This document shows, piece by piece, positions 49,722 through 58,005 of a stretch of 64,000 bases of DNA. Each line of letters begins with the position of its first letter. Position 1 is the stretch's first letter. The notes beneath the pieces were generated by a model. The model saw nothing but the letters and a program-made list of their open reading frames with translations, was not told the origin of the DNA and did not search any database. The position numbers and the translations under genes are program-made. Source of the DNA: DAISJI01 sp964559835 (GTDB lineage Bacteria; Acidobacteriota; Terriglobia; Terriglobales; Acidobacteriaceae); NCBI GenBank assembly GCA_964559835.1, contig CAZLJE010000009.1:86275-150274 (forward strand), written 5' to 3'.

Positions 49722-51863
49722 TTACTGGCTCGCTTCGGTCGGCGCCGTTTTCGCCGCCACCTTCAGCCCGCTCAAGCCGTTCACGTACTTGCTGACGCCG
49801 CGATACAGTGCTTCCGCGATCTTCTGCCGGTATTCAGGCGTCTTCAGCTTCTTTGCGTCGGTGGGATTGGAAACGAACGAGATCTCCGCCAATATCGACG
49901 GCATGTTTGCGCCGATCAGCACGATGAAAGGCGCTTTCTTCACGCCCCGATTCTTCATGCCCTTGGCCGCAAGCGATGTGTAGAGCGAATTCTGCACGTC
50001 GCTGGCGAACTCGCGCGACTCTTCGATCTTCTCTTTCAGCGCGATCTTCTTCACCAGGTCCTGCAGCTCGTGGATCGACTTCTCCGACACCGCGTTCTCG
50101 CGCGCTGCTACCTCGAGCGCGTCCGCATTGCTCGTGAAATTCAGGTAATACGTCTCGATCCCGCGCGCCTGCGGATCGCGGCTGGAGTTGGCGTGCACCG
50201 AGATGAACAGGTCCGCCTGGTTCTGGTTCGCGATGGCCGTCCGCGTCTCCAGCGGGATGAACGTGTCGTCATCGCGCGTGTACACGACTTCGGCGCCCAG
50301 CCGGTTCTCCAGCAACTTGCCCAGTCTTAGCGCGACTTCCAGCACCAGGTCTTTTTCCAGCAACCCGTTCGGACCGATCGTGCCCGTATCGTGCCCGCCG
50401 TGTCCCGCGTCGACCACGATCCGCCCGATCTTCAGTCCCAACGCCCGGATCAGCGACCGGTCGCCGCTGGCGTTTGGTTGCGCCTCACGTGCCAACGGTG
50501 GCGGTGGCTCTTTTATCGACGAACTCTTTCCCTTGCCGCTTCGCCTGCCGCTTAATTCCGGAACTTCGGTCCGCGCCGTCTTCGCCGCCGGTTGTTCTTC
50601 GCTTTTCGCGACCTTCACTTCCGGTATTTCAGTCGCAGTAACCGAGGCGGTCTCGACCGGCACATCGGCGTGCTTTGTTGCCGCTGTCTTTGTCGCAACG
50701 TCAGCCGTTTTCGATGGAGCCTTGGCTGCCGAAGGCGTCTCACGTTTTTCTGCAGCTTTGACCGCATCCGGCTCGCCTGGTACTTGGTACTTGTTACTTA
50801 TTACTTCGTTTGCCGGCTTCTTGCTGCGGATGTCCACAATCAGCCGCGTCGGATTCGGCAGCAGGAACGCCGAGTATTCGCACTCGTGGTCCACCTCCAG
50901 CACCAACCGCGTCTCGCGCTCCTGGAACTGCGCGATTCGGATCTTGTGCAGGAACCCGTCTTCCACTTCGAAGGTCTTGCCCACCAGTGTCGACGACAGA
51001 TGCGAGTTGCGCAGGTCGAAATAAATCCGTTCCGGGTTCGCGATGCGGTCCGACACGTACGTGACCTCGCCGCCGAGATCGACCGCGATCCGCGTATAGT
51101 CCGGCGTCGACCAGTGGCGGATCCCCGTCACGAGCACAGGCGGCCCCGCAGGCGCTTCCGCTTTCGCCGGCGCCTCGTCGTCAGGCTCGGGTGCCGTTGT
51201 TTTGGCCGTCTTCGTTTCGACAGCTTCCGCGTTCTTCGCCGCCTTCGCTTCGACCGGTTTCTCTTCCGCTTTCTTTTCCGTCTTTGCTACGCTCTTCGTC
51301 CCACCCGCGGAACCCGGAACTTTCTTTGGCTCGTCCAGTTCCTTGAGCGCCGCGCGCGCCTCCTTCACCTGCTCGCTTTTCGGATAGCGTTTGACGAATT
51401 CTTCCCATGTCTCGCGCGCCTTGACGGTGTCATTCAGGTCATCGCGATAGATCTGTCCGATGGTGAACAGCGCGTCCACGCGGTACACGCTGCCGGGATA
51501 TTCGCGCCTCAGAAATTCGTATTCCCCGATCGCCGCCTGCGACGACTTTCCATCATGGAAGCGGCTGCCCATCTCGGCCAGCAGCTCGGCTACGGCGACG
51601 ATGCTCGCGTCTGCCCTGATCGACGTCGGAGCCGTGTAATACACCTGCCGGTACGCGTCGATGACCTTTTTGTATTCGTGTTGGGTGCGCTCGCCGACGG
51701 GACGCCCGTTCAGCGCTTCGCGCATGCGCTCGGCGGTATCGAATTGCGTTCGCGCCGCCAGCTTCTTTTGCGCGACGGTGCGTTTCCTGGCTTCAGCGGG
51801 AACGAGCACGCAGAGAACTGCAAGCGCAACTGCCAGGAGCCGGATTCGGGAGGACGTCTTCAC
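49722..51863 (-). CDS. N-acetylmuramoyl-L-alanine amidase with TPR-like and AMIN domains
   Basis: About 713 residues. A signal peptide (LLAVALAVLCVLVPAEA) is followed by TPR-like helices (about 40-185), an Ala/Lys/Glu-rich linker, an AMIN domain (about 245-345: ILVTGIRHWSTPDYTRIAVD-like text), a second low-complexity linker and a C-terminal Amidase_3 domain. The zinc and catalytic residues are H in VVDAGHGGHDTG, E in LLEKDLVLEVALRL, H in FISVHANSS and the late E in ILAEISFVSNP. It cleaves peptidoglycan stem peptides at division. GTG at 51863 is taken as start. Repeat DNA encodes EVISNKYQVP in the linker and overlaps the start region. Confidence 0.9.
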   Translation of the reverse strand: MKTSSRIRLLAVALAVLCVLVPAEARKRTVAQKKLAARTQFDTAERMREALNGRPVGERTQHEYKKVIDAYRQVYYTAPTSIRADASIVAVAELLAEMGSRFHDGKSSQAAIGEYEFLRREYPGSVYRVDALFTIGQIYRDDLNDTVKARETWEEFVKRYPKSEQVKEARAALKELDEPKKVPGSAGGTKSVAKTEKKAEEKPVEAKAAKNAEAVETKTAKTTAPEPDDEAPAKAEAPAGPPVLVTGIRHWSTPDYTRIAVDLGGEVTYVSDRIANPERIYFDLRNSHLSSTLVGKTFEVEDGFLHKIRIAQFQERETRLVLEVDHECEYSAFLLPNPTRLIVDIRSKKPANEVISNKYQVPGEPDAVKAAEKRETPSAAKAPSKTADVATKTAATKHADVPVETASVTATEIPEVKVAKSEEQPAAKTARTEVPELSGRRSGKGKSSSIKEPPPPLAREAQPNASGDRSLIRALGLKIGRIVVDAGHGGHDTGTIGPNGLLEKDLVLEVALRLGKLLENRLGAEVVYTRDDDTFIPLETRTAIANQNQADLFISVHANSSRDPQARGIETYYLNFTSNADALEVAARENAVSEKSIHELQDLVKKIALKEKIEESREFASDVQNSLYTSLAAKGMKNRGVKKAPFIVLIGANMPSILAEISFVSNPTDAKKLKTPEYRQKIAEALYRGVSKYVNGLSGLKVAAKTAPTEASQ
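50778..50808. repeat. in-frame TACTTGTTACTTATTACTTC repeat in the amidase gene
   Basis: The AGTAATAAGTAACAAGTACC word class (as at 13433-13528 and 23914-23996) occurs inside the linker between AMIN and amidase domains, encoding EVISNKYQVPG. Confidence 0.75.
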
Positions 51864-51897
51864 AAAGTACCGGGTACCCACTGGTACCAAGTATCAA
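51863..51897. repeat. GGTACTTGGTACC-type repeat at the amidase start
   Basis: GTACCGGGTACCCACTGGTA and ACCAAGTATC words run across the GTG start and upstream. They resemble the in-frame repeat at 50778-50808. Confidence 0.55.
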
Positions 51898-51940
51898 GCC
51901 TGTTGCGCCGCCGCACTATTATCAGACGGAGCACCTGTCC

Positions 51941-52031
51941 ATTGATGATTTAGCGATTGGTGATTTGTGATTGCAAACGGGGTGGACGCCGCGAGGCCCA
52001 ATCACCAATCACAAATCACTAAATCACCAAT
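51941..52031. repeat. inverted repeat of ATTGGTGATTTGTGATT words
   Basis: The left arm GATTTAGCGATTGGTGATTT (51941-51974 region) is mirrored by AAATCACTAAATCACCAAT (51998-52031). It ends 6 bases before the transglycosylase stop. Confidence 0.9.
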
Positions 52032-52036
52032 GGGTC

Positions 52037-52879
52037 TCATTCCGTGTTGGTGATCCGCAGCACCCCATCGGCTCCCCGGTACATTTTCACCGGTGCCCGC
52101 GAAGGCCCGACCACCGTCGTTCCGGGTGCGTTCGCGTACCCGGCCCTTTCGGTGATGCGCTTCACGTAGTTCTGCGTCTCGCGGTACGGCGGCACGCCGT
52201 TGTTGCGCGCCACCGCTCCCTCGCCCGCGTTATACGCCGCGAGGCCCAGCCGCACGTCACCGTTATAGTTGTCGAGCAGCTGCTTGAGATGTTTAACCCC
52301 GGCGTCGACATTCTGTTGCGGGTCAAAAGGATCCGAAACGCCCAATTGGCGCGCCGTTCCAGGCATCAACTGCATCAGACCCATGGCGCCTTTGTTGGAC
52401 ACTGCCGACGGATTGAAGTTCGACTCCTGCTTGATGAGCGCGCGGACCAAGTTCGCGTCGACATTGTGCTTTTGCGCCGCCTTGTCGATCGCCTCATCGA
52501 TCTCCTTGCTGCTCACCCGATACCCGCGCGAGAGCGTCACATAATTCGGGTTGGTCGAAAGGGAATCACCCTTCGGACGGCTGCTGACGTAGGTCTGCAC
52601 TTCGGCGGCGGCATTGCGCGCCTTGGCCAGGACCCCGGCTGTGGGCGGAGGCACCGCCTTCCACCGCTGCTCCGCGTTGCTCCAGTACACCAGCACGCTG
52701 TGACGCTGTCGCTGCGGCGCCGCCGTCGGCTTGTTCACCCACACGGTGCGCCCGTTTTCCTTGACTGCCACCATTCCGGACTGGGTTGCGTTGTCGTCCG
52801 CCAAGGCAGGCACCGACGCCGCCATCGCAAGGAAAGCAAGACCGGCAAAAAGCCGCACAAATGGCTGGTTCGCGCTCAT
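52037..52879 (-). CDS. lytic transglycosylase, SLT family
   Basis: A 280-residue exported muramidase-like enzyme. The signal peptide (VRLFAGLAFLAMAASVPALA) is followed by an N-terminal DUF4124-like region (MVAVKENGRTVWVNKP) and a C-terminal SLT domain: ALIKQESNFNPSAVSNKGAM with the catalytic Glu, GLMQLMPGTARQLGV, and AAYNAGEGAVARNNGVPPYRET. It cleaves the glycan strand. Together with the amidase upstream it forms a peptidoglycan-remodelling pair. The ATG at 52879 gives the signal peptide; a longer frame to 52951 is unlikely. Confidence 0.92.
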   Translation of the reverse strand: MSANQPFVRLFAGLAFLAMAASVPALADDNATQSGMVAVKENGRTVWVNKPTAAPQRQRHSVLVYWSNAEQRWKAVPPPTAGVLAKARNAAAEVQTYVSSRPKGDSLSTNPNYVTLSRGYRVSSKEIDEAIDKAAQKHNVDANLVRALIKQESNFNPSAVSNKGAMGLMQLMPGTARQLGVSDPFDPQQNVDAGVKHLKQLLDNYNGDVRLGLAAYNAGEGAVARNNGVPPYRETQNYVKRITERAGYANAPGTTVVGPSRAPVKMYRGADGVLRITNTE

Positions 52880-53295
52880 TCGAGTGGCGCGATTATGACA
52901 TCCGGAGTTCCCGGAATCAACCGCAGAATCGTACCGAATCACCCCAATCATCGCCTAGGATACCCGGAGAACATCGGGCGAAAACGAGCATGCCCGCCCG
53001 TACACGAGTTGTCCGGTTACGGAAGGACAGTTATTTGGCCTGCGGTTGACTTACCTTGTTTGTACTCCTACGCTGTATTTGTCGGACCGTGCCCAGAACA
53101 TCTGCAAACAGAGAAGGCGGCTGGAGTGTCCAGCCGCCATTAGCTCTGGCTTTCTCTGCCCCTCTGCGTCCTCTGCGCTGATCTTTTTTTCGAGAATCAC
53201 CGGAATCGTTGTTGTTTCTCCCACACAATCCATCACTTTTCCCCGCATCCTTTCCCGGCACGGCGCATCTGAGAATCGCTGGAGGAGAATGAACG
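52880..53295. promoter_or_regulatory. divergent control region upstream of superoxide dismutase
   Basis: A 416-base gap. TTGACT (53046-53051), a 17-base spacer and TACGCT (53069-53074) are a candidate promoter for sod, giving a leader of about 215 bases. The leader holds a 10-bp hairpin (GGCGGCTGGA/TCCAGCCGCC, 53116-53138) and a CCCCTCTGCGTCCTCTGCGC repeat word (53159 on). The divergent transglycosylase promoter is not identified. Confidence 0.45.
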
Positions 53296-53904
53296 ATGGC
53301 AGAACTTCCGCCCCTTCCTTATGACTTCGCGGCGCTCGAGCCTCACATCGACGCGCAGACCATGCAGATCCATCACGACGGCCACCATGGGGCCTACGTC
53401 AAAAACCTCAACGCCGCCCTCGACAAGCATCCCGAGCTGAAGAGCAAGTCGGCGGAAGAGCTACTCAAAGATATCGGTGCGATTCCCGACGATATCCGCG
53501 CTGCTGTCCGCAACAATGCCGGCGGCCACGTCAATCACTCCATGTTCTGGAAGATCATGAAGCAGGGTGGCGGCGGCAATCCCACGGGCGACATCGCCAA
53601 ACTCATCAACGACCAACTTGGCGGTTTCGAAGCATTCAAGGAAAAGTTTAACGACAACGGCGTCAAGCGCTTCGGCAGCGGCTGGACCTGGCTCATCGCC
53701 AAGGACGGCAAGTACGAGCTCATCAGCAGCGCCAACCAGGACAGTCCCATCATGGAGGGCGCTTTCCCCATCATGGGCAACGACGTCTGGGAGCACGCCT
53801 ACTATCTCAAGTACCAGAACCGCCGTCCTGACTACCTCAAGGCCTGGTGGAATGTCGTCAACTGGGACGAGATCAACACGCGCCTGAAACAGGCCACGCG
53901 CTAA
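53296..53904 (+). CDS. sodA: iron/manganese superoxide dismutase
   Basis: A 202-residue Fe/Mn superoxide dismutase. Metal ligands are H26 (MQIHHDGHHGAYV), H81 (GGHVNHSMFW), D163 and H167 (NDVWEHAYYLKY). RFGSGWTWLI and the GNDVWEHAYYL signature place it in the family; Gly/Gln pattern (GSGWTW ... NQDSP) does not settle Fe versus Mn. No signal peptide, so cytoplasmic. GGAGGAG lies 8 bases before the ATG. A very stable hairpin follows the gene. Confidence 0.96.
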   Translation: MAELPPLPYDFAALEPHIDAQTMQIHHDGHHGAYVKNLNAALDKHPELKSKSAEELLKDIGAIPDDIRAAVRNNAGGHVNHSMFWKIMKQGGGGNPTGDIAKLINDQLGGFEAFKEKFNDNGVKRFGSGWTWLIAKDGKYELISSANQDSPIMEGAFPIMGNDVWEHAYYLKYQNRRPDYLKAWWNVVNWDEINTRLKQATR

Positions 53905-53940
53905 CCAAATTTTTTCCGTGGGGAAGAATGTAGTGTGGGA

Positions 53941-53975
53941 GCAAGCCCGGCTTCGGCCGGGCTTGCTGCTTGTTG
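53941..53975 (+). terminator. terminator hairpin of sod
   Basis: A perfect 11-bp stem (GCAAGCCCGGC at 53941-53951 with GCCGGGCTTGC at 53956-53966) has a UUCG-type tetraloop; a T-rich stretch (TGCTTGTTG) follows. It lies 36 bases after the stop. Confidence 0.8.
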
Positions 53976-54060
53976 TCCCTTTCTGCTCCTTCGTGTCCAT
54001 TGTGGTGAAGTGCTTTTCTGAACTCCACCGCACCTTTAGCAGGGCGCCGCTCACTCGAAA

Positions 54061-54093
54061 TGAACAAAAGCCGGGTGCGCTCTCGCACCCGGC
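54061..54093 (-). terminator. terminator of the M16 protease gene
   Basis: A 10-bp perfect stem (GCCGGGTGCG with CGCACCCGGC) with a CTCT loop is followed on the minus strand by TTTTGTTCA. It lies 23 bases after the protease stop. Confidence 0.85.
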
Positions 54094-54120
54094 CCAACTA
54101 GCAACTGATAACTAGCTACT
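54094..54120. repeat. CAACTAGCAACTGATAACTA repeat over a stop codon
   Basis: The CAACTAGCAACTGATAACTA words (also at 33330-33353 and 61857-61879) include the complement of the M16 protease TAG at 54116-54118. Confidence 0.75.
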
Positions 54121-56983
54121 GGTTTCCTGGCCCCGCGCCCTTCTCGCCCATCGGTTTGCCTTCGGCGTCCTGCGCTTCGGTCGGCATGTTGAGCGTCTTC
54201 AGGCTGCCCTCGATCTTCGAACGGTCGCCCGCAATCACGATCACCATCTTGTCCGGTGACAGGTACTTCGACGCCATCTCCTGGATTTTCGCCGCGTCCA
54301 CCGCCTCGATCTTCTTCGGCAGGTCCACGTAATAAGTCAGCGGCAGATCGTAGATGAACAGGTTCGACATCGTCCCCGCCGTCTGCTGCGTCGTCTCGAA
54401 GATCCCCGTCAAGCTGCGGATGAAGCTTTCCTTCGCCGTGTTCACTTCCTCCGTCGTCGGTTGCGTCGTCCGCATCTTGTCGACTTCCTTGAAGACCTCC
54501 GTTACCGACGGCGCGGTAGCATCCTGGCGCACCATCGACCCGATCATCAGCGGCCCTTGCGCCCGCCGCGCCTGGAACTGCGAGAACGCGCCGTACGTGT
54601 AGCCGTGCACTTCGCGCAGGTTCATGTTGATTCGCGAGGAGAACAGCCCGCCGAGGATGTCGTTCATCACCACTACCGGCACGTAGTCGGGGTTGTTGCG
54701 CTCGATCCCGACCTCGCCGATGCGCAGCGCGCTTTGGTTCGCTCCCGGCTTATCGACGATCACCACTTTTTTCGCCGTATTGGCTTCGATCTGCGGCGGC
54801 GCCTGCTTGGTGGCTGTGCCCGTCCAGCCGCCAAAGTATTTCTCCGCCATGGATTTCAGTTGCGGTTGCGTGAAGTCGCCCGCGACGACCAGCACGGCGT
54901 TCTTCGGTCCGAAGCCCGCTTTGTAGAAGTTCATCATGTCGTCACGCGTGGTGGCTTTGGTCGCCCCCTCGGTGCCGATGTCGATGTACCCGTACGGGCT
55001 CTTGTCGCCGTACACCTCGTGGAAGAACACCTTGTTCGCCAGCGAATTGGGATTGTCTTTCTGCTGCATCAGGGTCACCAGCCGGCGTTGCCGCAGCCGG
55101 TCGATCTCCGCCTCCGGGAACACCGGATGCGTCGACACATCCGACAGCAGGTCGAACAACTGGTCCGCGCGCCACGTGAGTCCCGAGCTGGCGACCCACG
55201 ACGCGTCGTAGCTGGAGTTGGCGTTCACCGACCCGCCCGTGCTTGCGATGGCGTCGGCCAGATTCAATTCGCTATCGTGCTTCTGCGTGCCTTCCATCAG
55301 CATCGCTGCGGTGAACGACGCCAGCCCCGGCTTGTCCGCCGGATTGGCATCCGCCCCACGGCGCACCACAACCTGCGCCGTCATAACCGGTAGCTTGTGG
55401 TCTTCCACCAGCAGCACGGTCATGCCGTTCGCCAGCTTGAATTCAGCCGGCGACGGCAGATGCGGCGCCTTCACCGCGCCCGCTTTCGGCTCGCTGTCGC
55501 GCCATTCGTCGTTGCCAGGTCCGCCCGGCATCGCTTGTGACTTCATGTTGGGATCGACCTTCTTCTGCGGCACATCCTCCAGTTCTTTCTTGCCGGGGAC
55601 GCCGTACGCGACCACCCGCGAATTCGGCGTCAGCATTTGCGCGTACTTCTGCACGCTTGCCGCCGTCGCCTTTTCGTAGCGCGCGATGTCCTTCGCCATG
55701 AAGCCCGGGTCACCGGTGTAATGGTTGTAGAAGTTGAGCTGGTCGGCGACGCCGCCAAACCCGCCCAGCCGCTGCATGCCCGAGATGCGCTGGGTCAGGA
55801 TCGTGTTCCGCGCCCGCTCCAGTTCTTCCGCCGTCGGCCCGTTCTTCTGGATGTTGGCCAGTTCTTCGTCGATCGCCGCCTGCACGTCCTCGAGCTTCAC
55901 GCCGGGTTTCGCCGTCGCGTTGATCTGGAACACCGACCCCAGCATCAGGTTCTGCTGGTTCGCCGAAACGCTCTGCGCGATCTGCTTGTCGTAGACCAGC
56001 TTCTTGTAGAGCCGGCCGGAACGCCCGCCCGCCAGCACGTATTGCAGCAGGTCCAGCTCTGCATCCCCGGGTTTGAAGATCGCCGGCGTCTGCCACGCGA
56101 TGTACAACCGCGGTAACTGGATGGTGTCGGTGACCGTGATCTTCTTTTCCGACGTGATCTCCGGCTGTCTGACGTTTACCTTCTCCGGCGTTACCGGTGC
56201 CGGCGGGATCGGCCCGAAGTATTTTTCCACGAGCTGCTTGATCGTCTTCGGATCGTAGTCGCCGACAATCGCCATCGTCGCGTTGTTGGGCGCGTAGTAC
56301 GCCTTGAAGAAATCGCGTAGATCGCCCAGATCCGCCGCCTCGATGTCGGCGTGCGAGCCGATCACATCGCCGTAATACGGATGTCCCTTTGGGAACAACT
56401 GGTGCCACATGGCTTCATCCACGACTTCGTAGGGGCTGTTCTCGCCCTGCCGCCGCTCATTGCGCACCACGTCGCGCTGGTTCGCCAGCTTCTTTTCGTC
56501 CAGCTTGTCGAGCAGCCAGCCCATGCGGTCCGACTCCAGCCACAAAGCCGTCTCCAGCTTGTTCGACGGCATAGTCTCGAAATAATTCGTGCGGTCGAAA
56601 TCGGTCGTTCCGTTGATGGTCAGCGCGCCCGCGCCTTCCAGCACCACCAGCTGTTTGTCCACGTGCTTCGAGCCCTGGAACATCATGTGTTCGAACAGGT
56701 GCGCGAAGCCCGTGCGTCCCGGCTTTTCGTACGCCGGCCCGACGTGGTACCAGATGTCCACCGCCACCAGCGGCAGCCGGTGGTCTTCGCTGAGGATGAC
56801 CTCCAGCCCGTTCTTCAGTTTGTACTTCTCGTACTTGATCTCAGGCAGCTTCTGTTGACTGGTTTGGACTGCGGGTGCCCCACCCTGACCGGTTTTGGAA
56901 GGGTGGGTCTGTCCGAATACGCTCAGCCCAAAGGCCAATAGGCCGACTACGAGCACCCGCCCCAAACGGTGCATTCCTCTCAT
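54116..56983 (-). CDS. double M16 zinc peptidase (exported, PqqL/insulinase-like)
   Basis: A 955-residue protein with a signal peptide (VLVVGLLAFGLSVFGQ) and two M16 halves. The N-terminal half has the inverted zinc motif H95-LFEH99 (FAHLFEHMMFQGS) and NERRQGENSPYEVVDEAMW with the distal Glu. The C-terminal half (FKLANGMTVLLVEDHKLPVM ... GLASFTAAMLMEGTQ) lacks HxxEH and is probably structural. It degrades peptides in the periplasm. Residues about 24-42 (GQTHPSKTGQGGAPAVQTS) come from a CCCACCC hairpin repeat placed just after the signal peptide. GGAG lies 5 bases before the ATG. Confidence 0.93.
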   Translation of the reverse strand: MRGMHRLGRVLVVGLLAFGLSVFGQTHPSKTGQGGAPAVQTSQQKLPEIKYEKYKLKNGLEVILSEDHRLPLVAVDIWYHVGPAYEKPGRTGFAHLFEHMMFQGSKHVDKQLVVLEGAGALTINGTTDFDRTNYFETMPSNKLETALWLESDRMGWLLDKLDEKKLANQRDVVRNERRQGENSPYEVVDEAMWHQLFPKGHPYYGDVIGSHADIEAADLGDLRDFFKAYYAPNNATMAIVGDYDPKTIKQLVEKYFGPIPPAPVTPEKVNVRQPEITSEKKITVTDTIQLPRLYIAWQTPAIFKPGDAELDLLQYVLAGGRSGRLYKKLVYDKQIAQSVSANQQNLMLGSVFQINATAKPGVKLEDVQAAIDEELANIQKNGPTAEELERARNTILTQRISGMQRLGGFGGVADQLNFYNHYTGDPGFMAKDIARYEKATAASVQKYAQMLTPNSRVVAYGVPGKKELEDVPQKKVDPNMKSQAMPGGPGNDEWRDSEPKAGAVKAPHLPSPAEFKLANGMTVLLVEDHKLPVMTAQVVVRRGADANPADKPGLASFTAAMLMEGTQKHDSELNLADAIASTGGSVNANSSYDASWVASSGLTWRADQLFDLLSDVSTHPVFPEAEIDRLRQRRLVTLMQQKDNPNSLANKVFFHEVYGDKSPYGYIDIGTEGATKATTRDDMMNFYKAGFGPKNAVLVVAGDFTQPQLKSMAEKYFGGWTGTATKQAPPQIEANTAKKVVIVDKPGANQSALRIGEVGIERNNPDYVPVVVMNDILGGLFSSRINMNLREVHGYTYGAFSQFQARRAQGPLMIGSMVRQDATAPSVTEVFKEVDKMRTTQPTTEEVNTAKESFIRSLTGIFETTQQTAGTMSNLFIYDLPLTYYVDLPKKIEAVDAAKIQEMASKYLSPDKMVIVIAGDRSKIEGSLKTLNMPTEAQDAEGKPMGEKGAGPGNQ
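56876..56911. repeat. CCCACCC hairpin repeat inside the M16 protease gene
   Basis: CCCACCCT (56879-56886) pairs with AGGGTGGG (56900-56907) around GACCGGTTTTGGA. It is in frame and encodes THPSKTGQGGAP right after the signal-peptide cleavage region. Confidence 0.85.
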
Positions 56984-57046
56984 AAAGACTCCTCTCTGAA
57001 TTCTTATAACGATTGACGGACTTGATCGCGCGAGCTACAGACCGCG

Positions 57047-57087
57047 CCGTGCCACCGCTGATAGCTGATTGCTGAGAGCTGATGGCT
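57047..57087. repeat. GCTGATTGCTGAGAGCTGAT repeat upstream of the M16 protease
   Basis: Degenerate GCTGATAGCTGATTGCTGAG words in the divergent gap between the M16 protease and the HPP gene; same class as 43815-43848. The gap (56984-57278) otherwise shows no clear promoter. Confidence 0.65.
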
Positions 57088-57278
57088 GTTTTCGAACCGC
57101 TAACTATACCAGCGACATTGCCCCGTGTCTTGGGCACACTCCCGCGATCGCGCGAGCGTTATCACTCAGACTTCGTATACGGAATTAGGTGAGCGGGGGG
57201 CGCTTCAGGGGCCTTCGTGGCCTTTGTGGTGGATTTTTCGAATGCATCTTTGCCCGCTCGCCGCGCAACTACCTGATT

Positions 57279-57875
57279 ATGCTCTCTCGCGTCGCTCGCA
57301 TTCCCGACCTCGTCTGGGGTCCGTTCTGGGAGGCCGTGCTCATCCTCATCGCAGGCCTGACCGCGCTCTGGTCCGGTCATCCCTGGTTGTTCGCCTCGCT
57401 GGGTCCGACCGCCTACGAGATGGCCGAAAAACCTGAACTGCGCAGCGCGCGTGCCTACAACATTATCGTCGGACATCTTGTCGGCATGGCATGTGGATTC
57501 GCCGCCGTCGCTTTGACGAAGTCCTGGTTCGTTCCGAGCGTAAGTGCGCACACGTTCCTTACACCCGCGCGCGTATGTGCCGCCATCCTTGCAGTCTTCG
57601 CCACCGTCCTGTTCAATCTGCTCCTGAAATCCGGTCAGCCTGCCGCGCTGGCCACGACGCTGCTCATCGCTCTCGGCAACATGCAGACCGCAGCCTCCAC
57701 CCTGTGGATCATGATCGGCGTCCTCATGATTACGGTCGTTGGCGAACCCGTGCGACGCGTGCGCCTCAACGCGCTGCACGCGGCAGGCAAACTGCCGCGC
57801 GACCTCACTTGCCAAGTTCAGCGCCGCACAAAAGAAAAAGGCGGCGAAACCCACGAATCACCCCTAGCCGCCTGA
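57279..57875 (+). CDS. HPP-family membrane protein
   Basis: A 198-residue membrane protein: MLSRVARIPDLVWGPFWEAV, then LILIAGLTALWSGHPWLFAS, LGPTAYEMAEKPELRSARAY, GHLVGMACGFAAVAL and ATTLLIALGNMQTAASTLWI with several helices. The (S/F)LGPTA and N-x-x-x-GH pattern matches the HPP family (integral membrane proteins, one of which in cyanobacteria and plants transports nitrite). The role here is unknown. The ATG at 57279 is preferred over upstream in-frame codons because homology begins there. Confidence 0.8.
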   Translation: MLSRVARIPDLVWGPFWEAVLILIAGLTALWSGHPWLFASLGPTAYEMAEKPELRSARAYNIIVGHLVGMACGFAAVALTKSWFVPSVSAHTFLTPARVCAAILAVFATVLFNLLLKSGQPAALATTLLIALGNMQTAASTLWIMIGVLMITVVGEPVRRVRLNALHAAGKLPRDLTCQVQRRTKEKGGETHESPLAA

Positions 57876-58005
57876 CTCTGTGCTCCTCTGTGCCCTCTGT
57901 GGTGAAGCCTTTCTTCGGATCCTTCGTGAATACCTTCGCGCCCTCGTGGAGGGTTTTTCGATCACCAGATGACCAGATGACCAGATCACCAGATCACTCA
58001 GATTC
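57876..58005. repeat. mixed repeat words between HPP and amidohydrolase genes
   Basis: GTGCTCCTCTGTGCCCTCTG and GTGGTGAAGC words are followed by ATCACCAGATGACCAGATGA words that run up to the amidohydrolase stop. Confidence 0.75.
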
